Shown: positions 7,716 through 17,033, counted from the stretch's first letter. The stretch is DNA of 64,000 bases from Candidatus Gemmiger stercorigallinarum (GCA_019119495.1 DWWX01000003.1:62001-126000); one strand, 5' to 3'. A program made the numbers and translations. Notes: generated from the sequence alone by a model not told the origin.

Positions 7716-9560
7716 ATGACCAAAGCCGAACTTTATAAAAAAGCCTGCATGCTGCCGCTGCTGCCCGGCGTCTATATCATCCGGGACAAAAGCGATACCA
7801 TCATCTACATCGGCAAAGCCAAGCGCCTGAAAACCCGCGTCTCGCAGTATTTCCGCGAGGGCGTGCCCCACGACGCCAAGGTCACCCAGATGATCGCCCA
7901 CGCTTTCAGCTTTGACGTCATCGTCTGCCAGTCGGAGTTCGAGGCGCTGGTGCTGGAGGCCAGCCAGATCAAGGCCCACACCCCCAAATACAACATCCTG
8001 CTCAAGGATGACAAGGGCTACAGCTACGTCAAGGTGACGAAAGGGGACTGGCCCCGCCTGTCCGCCGTCTTGCAGAAGGAGGACGACGGCGCCGAGTACA
8101 TCGGCCCCTTCACCTCCGCCTTTGCGGTGCGCCAGATGGTCGAGACCGCCCAGGACTGCTTTCTGCTGCCCCGCTGCAACCGGGAGTTCCCCCGCGACCT
8201 GGGCAAGGGCCGCCCCTGCCTGAACGCCCACATCGGCAAGTGCATGGCGGTGTGCAGCGGCAAGATCAGCCGCGAAGCCTACAACGACGCGGTGCAAAGC
8301 GCCGTCCACATGATCCGCTACGGCAAAAAGGACATCGTCAAGCAGCTGCGCGAAAAGATGGAGGCCGCCGCCGAGCGCCTGGACTTTGAGACCGCCGCCC
8401 TGCTGCGGGACCAGATCGCCGCCATCGACCGGGTGGCCCCCGGCCAGAAGGTGGTGCGCGGCGCCGAGGAGGACATGGACGTGCTGGCCTTTGTCGGCAC
8501 CACCAAAGCGGTCTGCGCGGCCATCCTGCGCTACCGGGGCGGCCGGCTGAGCGACAAGCGGGAGTTTCTGTTCCACGACACCGCCGACATCCCCGCCCTG
8601 CGGGAGGAATTTCTGCCCCAGTATTACCTGGACGGCGAGGAGATCCCCAAGACCATCGCGGTGGACGCTTTGCCCGACGACCACGAGGCCCTGGCCGAAG
8701 CCCTTGCCAAAACGCGGGGCAGCGCGGTCAACCTGTATGTGCCCCGGCGGGGCGACGTGGCCAAGCTGGTGACGATGGCCTACACCAACGCGGTGGAGCG
8801 CCTGGCCCGCGAGAGCGGCCGCTATACCCGCGAGGAAAAGCTGCTGGAGGAGACCGCCCAGATGCTGGGCCTGAAAGCCCCGCCCCGTGTCATCGAGAGC
8901 TACGACATCTCCAACTGGGGCGACGGCTCCAGCGTCTGCGGCATGATCGTGTTCCAGGACGGCAAGCCCTACCGCACCGGGTACCGGCGCTTCCGCATGA
9001 AAACGGTGGCCGGCACCGACGACTACGCCTCCCTGGCCGAGACGCTCTCCCGCCGCGCGGGGGAGTACGCCGCCGCCAAGCGCGGCGAAAAGCCGGACGC
9101 CCCCTCCAACCAGTTCTCGGTGCTGCCTGACCTGATTTTGCTGGACGGCGGCAGGGGGCAGGTGTCGGCCGTGCGCGCGGCGCTGAAAGGCACGCTGCTG
9201 GAGCACGTGCCGCTGTTCGGCATGGTCAAGGACGACCATCACCGCACCCGCGCCATCGTGGACGACGCCGGCGCCGAGATCGCCATCAACCGCAACCGGG
9301 GCATCTTCACCTTCGTCACCTCCATCCAGGACGAGGTGCACCGCTACGCCAACGCCTACCGCAAGCAGATGATGCACAAAAAGTCCTACGCCGCCACCCT
9401 GACGGCGCTGCCCGGCGTGGGCGAAAAGACCTCGGCCGCGCTGCTGGCCCATTTCAAGACGGTGGCAAACGTCCGCGCCGCCTCCATCTCCGACCTGGAG
9501 GAGGTGCCCGGCATCAGCCACAAAAAGGCCGAAGCCATCTACAACGGCCTGCACGGGTAA
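7716..9560 (+). CDS. uvrC: Excinuclease ABC subunit C
   Basis: A 614-residue protein with all UvrC parts in order: GIY-YIG nuclease (LLPGVYIIRDK...IIYIGKAKRLKTRVSQYF) for the 3' cut, the UVR/UvrB-binding helix pair (LREKMEAAAERLDFETAALLRDQI), the RNase-H-like domain for the 5' cut (ESYDISN, LILLDGGRGQV), and tandem helix-hairpin-helix motifs at the C-terminus (ALPGVGEKTSAALL, EVPGISHKKAEAIYNGL). It acts with UvrA and UvrB in nucleotide excision repair. AAAAGGAG precedes ATG 7716. Confidence 0.97.
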   Translation: MTKAELYKKACMLPLLPGVYIIRDKSDTIIYIGKAKRLKTRVSQYFREGVPHDAKVTQMIAHAFSFDVIVCQSEFEALVLEASQIKAHTPKYNILLKDDKGYSYVKVTKGDWPRLSAVLQKEDDGAEYIGPFTSAFAVRQMVETAQDCFLLPRCNREFPRDLGKGRPCLNAHIGKCMAVCSGKISREAYNDAVQSAVHMIRYGKKDIVKQLREKMEAAAERLDFETAALLRDQIAAIDRVAPGQKVVRGAEEDMDVLAFVGTTKAVCAAILRYRGGRLSDKREFLFHDTADIPALREEFLPQYYLDGEEIPKTIAVDALPDDHEALAEALAKTRGSAVNLYVPRRGDVAKLVTMAYTNAVERLARESGRYTREEKLLEETAQMLGLKAPPRVIESYDISNWGDGSSVCGMIVFQDGKPYRTGYRRFRMKTVAGTDDYASLAETLSRRAGEYAAAKRGEKPDAPSNQFSVLPDLILLDGGRGQVSAVRAALKGTLLEHVPLFGMVKDDHHRTRAIVDDAGAEIAINRNRGIFTFVTSIQDEVHRYANAYRKQMMHKKSYAATLTALPGVGEKTSAALLAHFKTVANVRAASISDLEEVPGISHKKAEAIYNGLHG

Positions 9561-9604
9561 AACGTCCGAAAGCCTGCCGCGGCAGCTGCCGTTAACCTGT
9601 GCTA

Positions 9605-9633
9605 TTGACAACGCCCCCTAAAATCAGCATAAT
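9605..9633 (+). promoter_or_regulatory. Promoter of rsmD
   Basis: TTGACA (9605-9610), 17 bases, CATAAT (9628-9633), 5 of 6 at the -10. It lies about 90 bases before the rsmD start. Confidence 0.75.
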
Positions 9634-9721
9634 GGTAAATACCCAGACGAAACTGCACTCTGCCGGGAAAAACAGGCGGCCTTTTGCCCCCTGCGCACCC
9701 CCGGCGGGAAAGGAGCTGCCC

Positions 9722-10270
9722 ATGCGCGTCATTGCAGGAACCGCCCGCGGCAAGGTGCTCAAAGCCCTGCCCGGCCAGGACGTGACCCGCCCCACCATCG
9801 ACCGCGTCAAGGAGGCCATGTTCTCCAGCGTGCAGTTTCTGGTGCCGGGCGCCCGCGTGCTGGACCTGTTTGCCGGCAGCGGCCAGCTGGGCATCGAGGC
9901 GCTGTCCCGCGGGGCGACCACCTGCGATTTTGTGGACGCCTCGCCCCAGGCATTTGCCATCGTGCGGGAAAACTGCCGTGCCGCGCGGGTGGAGATGAAA
10001 AGCAAGCTGCACAACTGCGACGCCTTTGCCTTTCTTTCCGCGGCGCGGGGGCCGTTCGACCTGGTTTTGCTGGACCCGCCCTACGGACATGGTACACTGG
10101 CCAGGGTGCTGCCGGGGCTTTCCCGCGTGGTGGCCCCCGGCGGCGTGGTCCTGTGCGAGAGCGAGCGGGAGGCCGACCTGCCCGAAACGGCGGGGGAGCT
10201 GGTGCGCGCCAGACAGTACGCCTACGGCAAGGTGCTGGTCACCCGCTACGAAAAGCCCCGCCCGGAATGA
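9722..10270 (+). CDS. rsmD: 16S rRNA (guanine-966-N2)-methyltransferase RsmD
   Basis: A 182-residue Rossmann-fold methyltransferase. MRVIAGTARGK and TRPTIDRVKEAMFS are the RsmD N-terminus, LDLFAGSGQLGIEALSRGA binds AdoMet, and LLDPPYGHG is the catalytic (D/N)PPY motif. AAAGGAG precedes ATG 9722. In many Firmicutes coaD follows rsmD; it does not here. Confidence 0.95.
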   Translation: MRVIAGTARGKVLKALPGQDVTRPTIDRVKEAMFSSVQFLVPGARVLDLFAGSGQLGIEALSRGATTCDFVDASPQAFAIVRENCRAARVEMKSKLHNCDAFAFLSAARGPFDLVLLDPPYGHGTLARVLPGLSRVVAPGGVVLCESEREADLPETAGELVRARQYAYGKVLVTRYEKPRPE

Positions 10271-10345
10271 CGGGCCAAACAGCGCGGCACGGCGCGGGCA
10301 CGACCGACGATACACAATGTTTTTCGACACCCTGGAGGTACAGCC

Positions 10346-10819
10346 ATGAACGTGGACGAATTGCTTAACCTGATGGAAGAGACCCTGGAGGAAGGCACCG
10401 CCATGCCTTTCTCGGCCGGCAAGCGCGTGGTGGATGTGGACAAGATGCGCGACATCATCGACGACGTGCGCGCCAACCTGCCCGACGAGATGCGGCAGAG
10501 CAAAAAGATCGTTGAGGACCGCGAGCGCATCGTTCAGGAGGCCCGCCAGGAGGCCGACGGCATCATCAAACAGGCCGAGGAACGGGCCAAGGTCATCACC
10601 TCGGAGCAGGAGATCGTCAAGCGCGCCCAAAAGCGCGGGGTGGAGATCCTGACCACCGCCCAGAACCAGGCCCGCGAGATCAGCAAAAGCGCCACGACCT
10701 ACTGCGAGACCATCCTGAAAAATACCGAGGAGACGATGGCCCGCAGCATTGCCGACGTCAAAAACACCCGCATGAACCTGCGCAGCGCCGCCAACCGCGG
10801 CCAACGCAGGATGAAGTAA
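10346..10819 (+). CDS. Coiled-coil protein of unknown function (ATPase-subunit-H-like)
   Basis: 157 residues, almost entirely charged helix. From about residue 45 to 130 there are heptad-like runs (QSKKIVEDRERIVQEARQEA, IIKQAEERAKVITSEQEIVK) typical of DivIVA-like or V-ATPase subunit H-like (COG2811) proteins. Genes of this kind often follow rsmD/coaD in Clostridia and have no firm function. It has a good RBS (GGAGGT) and lies 75 bases after rsmD. A role in envelope growth or division would be a guess based on the DivIVA resemblance. Confidence 0.75.
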   Translation: MNVDELLNLMEETLEEGTAMPFSAGKRVVDVDKMRDIIDDVRANLPDEMRQSKKIVEDRERIVQEARQEADGIIKQAEERAKVITSEQEIVKRAQKRGVEILTTAQNQAREISKSATTYCETILKNTEETMARSIADVKNTRMNLRSAANRGQRRMK

Positions 10820-10907
10820 GCGCGGCGGCAAAACCCTGCCGCGGCAGGGGGCGTTTGCAGCCTGCCCGCCCGCCGGTTTCCCCGTGTTACAAATATGAAA
10901 ATTTACT

Positions 10908-10945
10908 GCCCGCAGCGGTTTTCGACCGCTGCGGGCTTGTTTTTT
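10908..10945 (+). terminator. Strong terminator before the dcw cluster
   Basis: GCCCGCAGCGGT (10908-10919) pairs perfectly with ACCGCTGCGGGC (10925-10936), followed by TTGTTTTTT. Confidence 0.92.
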
Positions 10946-10965
10946 GCCACGGGATTTGGTATGAT
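10937..10965 (+). promoter_or_regulatory. Candidate promoter of the mraZ/dcw operon
   Basis: TTGTTT (10937-10942), 17 bases, TATGAT (10960-10965) preceded by TGG (10957-10959), an extended -10. The -35 falls in the T-run of the upstream terminator, a compact arrangement. The predicted start near 10972 puts the MraZ boxes immediately downstream. Confidence 0.55.
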
Positions 10966-10974
10966 AATGCTGTG

Positions 10975-11014
10975 ATTGTGGGTAAAAGTGGTTGGCCAGG
11001 GGTAAAAGTGGAGA
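10975..11014 (+). promoter_or_regulatory. Probable MraZ boxes (10-bp-spaced GTGG repeats)
   Basis: Four consecutive 10-base registers begin at 10975, 10985, 10995 and 11005. They read ATTGTGG, AAAGTGG, a degenerate copy, and AAAGTGG, each followed by three free bases. MraZ binds direct repeats of an AAAGTG/TGGG type with 10-bp periodicity upstream of dcw operons in mycoplasmas and other bacteria. The position just past the predicted transcription start suits autorepression by MraZ. Confidence 0.65.
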
Positions 11015-11015
11015 G

Positions 11016-11024
11016 TTATCCACA
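11016..11024 (+). promoter_or_regulatory. Consensus DnaA box in the mraZ leader
   Basis: TTATCCACA is a perfect match to the DnaA box consensus. A one-mismatch copy on the other strand (TGTGGGTAA, 10977-10985) overlaps the first MraZ box. Functional binding is not shown; one 9-mer can occur by chance. Confidence 0.45.
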
Positions 11025-11093
11025 CTTTCAACCGGGTTTTCAACAGCCACATCACAATCCAGCGTGAAAAATTGTCGAAAGGGGAGATGCGCC

Positions 11094-11510
11094 GTGCTGA
11101 TGGGACAGTATGACTATGCCGTCGATGCCAAGGGCCGGTTGAATTTCCCCGCCAAGTTCCGCGACGAGATGGGCGAGACCTTTATCGTCACCTGCTGGCT
11201 GGACCACTGCCTGGCGGCTTTCCCCGCCGCGCAGTTTGAAAAGATCGCCGAAAAGATCGAGGAAAAGGGCCTGGTCAAGGGCCGCAAGGTCACCCGCATG
11301 CTGTACAGCTCGGCCGTGGAGGTCACGCCGGACAAGCAGGGCCGCATCCAGCTGCCCGCCAAGCTGCGGGGCTACGCCGGGCTGGACCACGACGTGACCA
11401 TCATCGGTAACCGCGAGTTTGCCGAGATCTGGAACACCGCCGCCTGGAACGAGCTCCAGGAAGGCGCCGACGAGGATTTCACCGCCGCGATGGAGGACCT
11501 GGACTTTTGA
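11094..11510 (+). CDS. mraZ: Transcriptional regulator MraZ
   Basis: 138 residues with two SpoVT/AbrB-like MraZ repeats: GQYDYAVDAKGRLNFPAKFRDE at the start and SAVEVTPDKQGRIQLPAKLRGYAGL in the middle (each with the DxKGRxxxPxxxR motif). MraZ forms a ring-shaped oligomer that binds repeats ahead of the dcw operon. GTG 11094 is preferred over ATG 11100 because AAAGGGGAG ends 8 bases upstream of it, and the family usually starts M-x-M-G. It heads the dcw cluster directly before rsmH. Confidence 0.95.
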   Translation: MLMGQYDYAVDAKGRLNFPAKFRDEMGETFIVTCWLDHCLAAFPAAQFEKIAEKIEEKGLVKGRKVTRMLYSSAVEVTPDKQGRIQLPAKLRGYAGLDHDVTIIGNREFAEIWNTAAWNELQEGADEDFTAAMEDLDF

Positions 11511-11597
11511 CCGACGGGCGCCGGACGCGCCCTTGCAGCATACGCCCCGGCAGAAATGCTGCCGGGAGACCTCAAAACGGGAAAGGAAGCGGAAAGC

Positions 11598-12521
11598 ATG
11601 GAGTTTCATCACGTTCCCGTTTTGCTCAACGAGTGCATGGACGGGCTGGCCATCGACCCTGCCGGGACCTATCTGGACGGCACGGCGGGCGGCGCTGGCC
11701 ATTCCCGTGAGATTGCAAAGCGCCTGACCACCGGGCGGCTGATCGCGCTCGATCAGGACCCGGATGCGGTGGCAACCGCCACCGAAAGGCTTAAGGGGCT
11801 TCCCGCCCGGGTGGTCAGGGCCAACTTCCGCCAGGCGCCGCAGGTGCTGGCAGAGCTTGGCATCGGGCAGATCAACGGCGCTTTGCTGGACCTGGGCGTT
11901 TCCAGCCACCAGCTGGACGACGCGGCCAGGGGCTTTTCCTACCACGCCGACGCGCCGCTGGACATGCGCATGAGCCAGTCCGGCCCCACGGCGGCGGACC
12001 TGGTCAACACACTGGACCGGGAGGAGCTGACCCGCATCCTGCGGGACTACGGCGAGGAACCCTACGCCTGGCAGATCGCCGGCCGGATCGTCGCCGCCCG
12101 CGCCCAAAGCCCCATCACCACCACGATGGAGCTGGCCGACCTGGTGGCCGGCGCCGTGCCCCCGGCCGAGCGCCGCAAGCACAAAAACCCCGCCCGCCGC
12201 ACCTTTCAGGCCATCCGCATCGCCGTCAACAGCGAGCTGGACGCCCTGAACGAGGGGCTGGACGGCATCTTTGAACTTTTGGCCCCCGGCGGCCGGCTGT
12301 GCGTGATCACCTTCCACAGCCTGGAGGACCGGCTGGTCAAAAACAAGTTCCGCCGCTGGGCGCAGAAATGCACCTGCCCCCCGGAACTGCCGGTCTGCGT
12401 CTGCGGCGGCAAAGCCAAAGCCAGGCTGATCACCCGGCGTCCCATCGAGGCCGAACCCGGCGAGCTGGCGGAAAACCGCCGCAGCCGCTCGGCCAAGCTG
12501 CGGGTGCTGGAAAAACTGTAA
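11598..12521 (+). CDS. rsmH: 16S rRNA (cytosine-1402-N4)-methyltransferase RsmH
   Basis: 307 residues. MEFHHVPVLLNEC, LDGTAGGAGHSREIA (AdoMet site), LLDLGVSSHQLDD and the RGFSY...LDMRMSQ block identify RsmH (MraW). The start is set at ATG 11598 by AAAGGAAG and by the conserved HxPVLL N-terminus; the frame extends 14 codons further upstream without support. Second gene of the dcw cluster. Confidence 0.97.
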   Translation: MEFHHVPVLLNECMDGLAIDPAGTYLDGTAGGAGHSREIAKRLTTGRLIALDQDPDAVATATERLKGLPARVVRANFRQAPQVLAELGIGQINGALLDLGVSSHQLDDAARGFSYHADAPLDMRMSQSGPTAADLVNTLDREELTRILRDYGEEPYAWQIAGRIVAARAQSPITTTMELADLVAGAVPPAERRKHKNPARRTFQAIRIAVNSELDALNEGLDGIFELLAPGGRLCVITFHSLEDRLVKNKFRRWAQKCTCPPELPVCVCGGKAKARLITRRPIEAEPGELAENRRSRSAKLRVLEKL

Positions 12522-12567
12522 CACACATTGCCGCCCCCCGCGGGCGGCCGGAAAGGAGGGCGCCGCA

Positions 12568-13041
12568 ATGACGCAGACTGCCTACGATTTGAGGGAAAAC
12601 AGCACCACGCACTACCGTGCGCCGCGCGTCCGTGCGGTGCGCGGCGGCGCCGGCCGGCTGGACAGGCTGCGCAAGGCGGCCTACGCCATGCGCAGCGTGC
12701 TGGTCACGGCGCTGGTGCTGGGCCTGGTGGTGGCGCTTTTGTACAGCCAGGCCACCATCACCGAGCTTTCGGGCGAGATCGAGTCCGCCCGGCAGGAGCT
12801 GGTGGCCGAGCAGAGCACCTACGACTATCTTTCCGGCCAGATGGACAAGATCACCAGCACCAACAACATCGCCGCCATCGCCGAGGGGCGGCTGGGCCTG
12901 GTCAAGGCCGACCCCAGCCAGATCACCTATCTGGACCTGGAGGACGAGGGCCTGATCGTCCGCAGCGAAAGCGGCTTTTCCAAGCTGCTGTCCAGCTTCC
13001 AGACCGCGGCGCTCAGCCTGATCGGCAACTTTGACCCGTAA
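12568..13041 (+). CDS. ftsL: FtsL-like septum protein
   Basis: 157 residues: a basic cytoplasmic N-terminus (about 1-40), one membrane helix (SVLVTALVLGLVVALLYSQ, about 43-61), then a coiled coil (ELSGEIESARQELVAEQSTY) and a short hydrophobic tail. Size, topology and position between rsmH and the class B PBP identify FtsL, which with DivIB/FtsQ and DivIC activates FtsW/FtsI. Sequence conservation in this family is very low, so context carries the call. AAAGGAGG lies 9 bases before ATG. Confidence 0.85.
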   Translation: MTQTAYDLRENSTTHYRAPRVRAVRGGAGRLDRLRKAAYAMRSVLVTALVLGLVVALLYSQATITELSGEIESARQELVAEQSTYDYLSGQMDKITSTNNIAAIAEGRLGLVKADPSQITYLDLEDEGLIVRSESGFSKLLSSFQTAALSLIGNFDP

Positions 13042-13140
13042 GGCGGCAGGCCGTACAGCCGCCGCCCGCCGTACCGGACGGCGGGGCGGCCCAATTCCGG
13101 GGCGCGGTGCGCCCCCCTCAGCAAAAGGGAACAGCAAACC

Positions 13141-15639
13141 ATGGCCAATACCCCAAAGGACCCACGCAAAAAACCAGTACAAAAGCCCGAATCCGAGCTC
13201 TACGGCACCTCCAACGGGATGCGTATCCGCACGCTGATCCTGGTCGCGGCCTTCCTGATCTTCGGTTTCGGGCTGCTGATTTATCAGCTGTATGTGCTGC
13301 AGATCCGCGACTACGAGAGTTACCGCGTCGACGCCACCATGCAGCAGCTTTCGGACACCACCATCCCCGCCGCGCGGGGCAGCATTTACAGCTCCACCGG
13401 GGCGCTGCTGGCCCGCAGCAGCGTGGTGTGGAACATTGTGGCCGATCCCTCCCGCTGCGACGAGGCCTACATCCAGCAGGCGGCCGAAAAGATCGCCGAG
13501 CTCAGCGGCGGCGCCGCCGACGCGGACAGCATCGCCAGCAACCTTTCCATGAGCGAGCGCAAATACCGGGTGCTGGTGCGCGGCATGGATATGCCCACCA
13601 CCGAGGCGATCCTGCAGTATGCCGACGACCTGAACGAGCAGGCCGGCAAAACGGTGCTGTACCTGTATACCGAGCAGTCCTCCACCCGTGAATACCCCTA
13701 CGGGGCGTTCCTGTCCACGGTGCTGGGCTTCCTGGACGCCGACGGCAACGGCCGCTACGGACTGGAGGCCTACTACAACGAGGAGCTGGCCGGCACCCCC
13801 GGCCGCAGCGTGGCGCTGGAAAGCGCCGGCGGCATCGTGCTGGACGACTCCGAGGCCGAATACCACGAGGCCATCGACGGCCAGAACCTCTACCTGACCA
13901 TCGACGAGAATGTGCAGGAAGTGGTGGAACGCTACCTGGGCCAGGCCATCGAGGATTACAACGTCAAGGGCCGCGCCTGCGCCATTGTGATGAACGTCAA
14001 CACCGGCGCGATCCTGGCCATGGCCAACATGAACCAGTTTGACCCCAACGACCCCAACACCATCTACGACAGCGACCTGCAGACCATCCTGGACAGCGAA
14101 TCGCTGACCGAGGAGACCACCGACACCCTGGTAAGCTACCTGGGCGAGACCGACCGCATCCAGGAGATCGTGGCGGACGGCCTGATCGACGATGACGAGT
14201 ACAGCGAGGTCCAGGGCATGCTGCGCGAGGCCCAGTGGCGCAACAAGGCCATCAGCGACCTGTACTACCCCGGCTCGGTGTTCAAGGTGGTCACCGCCGC
14301 CGCGGCGCTGGATTCCGGCACGCTGACTGCCGACCAGCAGTTTGTCTGCACCGCCGACGGCTGGACCATCAACGCCGGCAGCGACCTGTACGAGCATACC
14401 TACCACTGCGCCAACGGCACGGTCCACGGCTGGCAGAACATGGCCGCCGCGCTGAACAACAGCTGCAACATCTACTTTATCCAGGTGGGCCTGGCGCTGG
14501 GGGCGCAGACCTTCTACGATTATTTCGAGGCGTTCGGCTTTACCCAGCGCACCGGCGTCGACCTGCCCTCCGAGGCCCGATACATGATCTACCACGACGC
14601 CGACGCCCTGGCCCTTACCGAAGCCAACCTGGACTCCAGCTCCTTCGGCCAGGCCCAGACCTGCACCCCGCTGCAGATGGCCACCGCCATCGCCGCGGCC
14701 GTCAACGGCGGCTACCTGGTCACCCCCTACGTGGTGGGCAGCATCACCGACGCCGACGGCAACGTGGTCTCCACCACCGAGACCACCATCCGCCGCCAGG
14801 TCATCTCGGAGGAAGTCAGCGCCCAGATCCGCACCATGATGGAGCAGGTGGTGGGCGGCGGCGTCCAGGGCGAGACCTCCGGCGGCGGCCGCAACGCCTA
14901 TGTGGCAGGCTACCGCATCGGCGGCAAGTCCGGCACGTCCGAGAACCTGGGCCGCGACGAGCGGTCGGACGGCGATTACTACAAGCAGATCAGCTTTTCC
15001 GCCGTGCTGCCCATCGACGACCCGGAGATCGAGGTCTTTGTGATGATCGACGACCCTCGCTGGGAAAACGACTACGCCAACAGCATCGTGGCCCCCGTGG
15101 TGGGCAACATCATCAGCGAGATCGCCCCCTACCTGGGCATCGAGCGCGACCCGGAATACGACACCAGCGCCACCGTCCGCGTGCCGCCCATCGTCGGCAC
15201 CAACAACGATTCCTGGGTCAACGCCCAGGTGGAGCTGAACAAGGTGGGCCTTTCCCACGAGCTGGTGGGCGGCACCGGCACCGTCATTTACATGTACCCC
15301 GGCACCGCCACCGAGCTGCCGGTGGGCTCCACCGTCTACCTGTACACCCAGTCCACCACCGACGAGATGACCACCGTGCCCAATGTGGTGGGCAAAAGCG
15401 GCGACTTTGCTGTGCAGATGCTGAAAGCCTCCGGCATCAACGCCAGCCTGGAGGGCGACGGCAGCGCGCTGGTCACCTCTCAAAGCGTTGCCGAAGGGGA
15501 GAGCGTCCCCAAGGGCACCCTCATCACCATCACGACGGCCTCCGCCGGCAGCGGCGACGCTGCGGCCGAGCCGTCCGGCGATACCGGCGGGGCAGGGGAC
15601 GATACCTCCCAGGACGCCCCGTCCGACGGCGGCGAATGA
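13141..15639 (+). CDS. Class B penicillin-binding protein with two PASTA domains (FtsI/SpoVD type)
   Basis: 832 residues: one N-terminal membrane anchor (about 29-51), a dimerisation domain (AARGSIYSSTGALLARS), and the transpeptidase. The catalytic SVFK is at Ser379, SCN at 441-443 and KSGT at 596-599. Two PASTA repeats follow at about 678-742 and 743-800 (VPPIVG, VPNVVGKSGDFAVQML), then an Asp/Gly/Ser tail. In Bacillus this dcw slot holds pbpB and spoVD, both PASTA-bearing. Only one gene is present here, so it may serve vegetative septation, spore cortex, or both. An insertion rich in acidic residues sits between the anchor domain and SxxK. Confidence 0.92.
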   Translation: MANTPKDPRKKPVQKPESELYGTSNGMRIRTLILVAAFLIFGFGLLIYQLYVLQIRDYESYRVDATMQQLSDTTIPAARGSIYSSTGALLARSSVVWNIVADPSRCDEAYIQQAAEKIAELSGGAADADSIASNLSMSERKYRVLVRGMDMPTTEAILQYADDLNEQAGKTVLYLYTEQSSTREYPYGAFLSTVLGFLDADGNGRYGLEAYYNEELAGTPGRSVALESAGGIVLDDSEAEYHEAIDGQNLYLTIDENVQEVVERYLGQAIEDYNVKGRACAIVMNVNTGAILAMANMNQFDPNDPNTIYDSDLQTILDSESLTEETTDTLVSYLGETDRIQEIVADGLIDDDEYSEVQGMLREAQWRNKAISDLYYPGSVFKVVTAAAALDSGTLTADQQFVCTADGWTINAGSDLYEHTYHCANGTVHGWQNMAAALNNSCNIYFIQVGLALGAQTFYDYFEAFGFTQRTGVDLPSEARYMIYHDADALALTEANLDSSSFGQAQTCTPLQMATAIAAAVNGGYLVTPYVVGSITDADGNVVSTTETTIRRQVISEEVSAQIRTMMEQVVGGGVQGETSGGGRNAYVAGYRIGGKSGTSENLGRDERSDGDYYKQISFSAVLPIDDPEIEVFVMIDDPRWENDYANSIVAPVVGNIISEIAPYLGIERDPEYDTSATVRVPPIVGTNNDSWVNAQVELNKVGLSHELVGGTGTVIYMYPGTATELPVGSTVYLYTQSTTDEMTTVPNVVGKSGDFAVQMLKASGINASLEGDGSALVTSQSVAEGESVPKGTLITITTASAGSGDAAAEPSGDTGGAGDDTSQDAPSDGGE

Positions 15640-15677
15640 CCGCCGGCCCAAAAACATTCCCGAAGGAGAGATGCACG

Positions 15678-17033
15678 ATGAAACCGATCCCTGCCAACCA
15701 GCTGCTGGCCGGCCTTGCCCTGGCCGGGCCGGAGCCGATCACCGACGTTGTCACCGACAGCCGCAAGGTCACGCCCGGCTGCGTTTTCGTCTGCTTCCCC
15801 GGCGAGCATGTGGACGGGCACGACTACGCGGCGGCCGCCTGCAAGGCCGGCGCAGCCTACATCGTGGCCAACCGCCCGATGGACGGCGTGCCGGAGGACC
15901 GCCTTGTGGTGGTGCCTTCCAGCCACCATGCCATGGTGCGCATGGCCTCCAACTACCGCATGCTGTTCAGCCCGCTGATGATCGGCGTCACCGGCAGCGT
16001 GGGCAAGACCACCACCAAGGAGTTCTGCTATGCGGTGCTGTCCGCGTTTGGCAATACCTTAAAGACCGAGGGCAACCAGAACAACGAGATCGGCCTGCCC
16101 AACACGCTGTTCCGCCTGGACGACGCCACCGAGTACGCGGTGGTGGAGATGGGCATGAGCGCCCTGGGCGAGATCGAGCGCCTGGCCCGCGCGGCCCGGC
16201 CCTCGGCGGGCATCATCACCAAGATCGGCGTCAGCCATCTGGAAAACCTTGGCAGCCGCGAGAATATACTGAAAGCAAAGCTGGAACTCTGCTACGGCCT
16301 GCCGGACGGTGCGCCGCTGGTGCTGAACGCCGACGACGACCTGCTGCCCGCCGCCAAGCTGCCCGACCGGCTGCGCCCGGTGTGGTTCGGCATCGAGAAC
16401 GGATCCGCCGACGTCCGCGCCGTGGACATCCGGCAGGAGGGCGGGGGCACCCGCTTTGTCCTGTCCGACCGGGAATACGGCGACTTTCCGGCCGTTATCC
16501 CCACCGTGGGGCTGCACACCGTCAGCGACGCGCTGGCGGCCTACACCGCAGCCACCCGCCTGGGGCTGGATCCGGCCCGTGCGGCGGCGGCGCTGGCGGA
16601 CTACCGCACCACCGGCATGCGCCAGCACATTGTGCAAAAGGGCGGCGTGACCGTGGTGGAGGACTGCTACAACGCCAGCCCGGACAGCATGCGCGCGGCG
16701 CTGGCCGTGCTGCAGGGGCTGCCGGCCAAACGGCACATCGCCCTGCTGGGGGATATGCTGGAACTGGGCGCCGTCAGCGAGCAGGCCCACCGCCAGGTGG
16801 GCGAATGGGCGGCCGAGGCCGGCGTGGACCTGCTGATCGCCTACGGCCCGCGCAGCCGGGCCGCCGCCGAAGCCGCCCGCGCAAAAGGTGTAACATCTTT
16901 GCATTGCAATACCGAGGACGAAGTGGTAGGATATGTAAGGCAAAACGTCCGCCCCGGCGACGCGCTGCTGGCCAAGGCCAGCCACGCCATGAAGCTGGAC
17001 GACGTGCTTGCCCGGTTCTATCAGACACTGTAA
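15678..17033 (+). CDS. murF: UDP-N-acetylmuramoyl-tripeptide-D-alanyl-D-alanine ligase MurF
   Basis: 451 residues. ITDVVTDSRKVTPGCVF is the Mur N-domain, GVTGSVGKTTTKEF the ATP P-loop, and KTEGNQNNEIGLPNTLF the MurF-specific loop that separates it from MurE. A C-terminal domain with VVEDCYNASPDSMRAAL completes the ligase. It adds D-Ala-D-Ala to the UDP-MurNAc-tripeptide. GAAGGAGAG precedes ATG 15678. murE, normally between ftsI and murF, is missing. Confidence 0.95.
   Translation: MKPIPANQLLAGLALAGPEPITDVVTDSRKVTPGCVFVCFPGEHVDGHDYAAAACKAGAAYIVANRPMDGVPEDRLVVVPSSHHAMVRMASNYRMLFSPLMIGVTGSVGKTTTKEFCYAVLSAFGNTLKTEGNQNNEIGLPNTLFRLDDATEYAVVEMGMSALGEIERLARAARPSAGIITKIGVSHLENLGSRENILKAKLELCYGLPDGAPLVLNADDDLLPAAKLPDRLRPVWFGIENGSADVRAVDIRQEGGGTRFVLSDREYGDFPAVIPTVGLHTVSDALAAYTAATRLGLDPARAAAALADYRTTGMRQHIVQKGGVTVVEDCYNASPDSMRAALAVLQGLPAKRHIALLGDMLELGAVSEQAHRQVGEWAAEAGVDLLIAYGPRSRAAAEAARAKGVTSLHCNTEDEVVGYVRQNVRPGDALLAKASHAMKLDDVLARFYQTL

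Noticed and set aside
11531-11572. Terminator between mraZ and rsmH (CCCGGCAG / CTGCCGGG hairpin)
   Set aside because: No T-tract follows and the genes belong to one operon.
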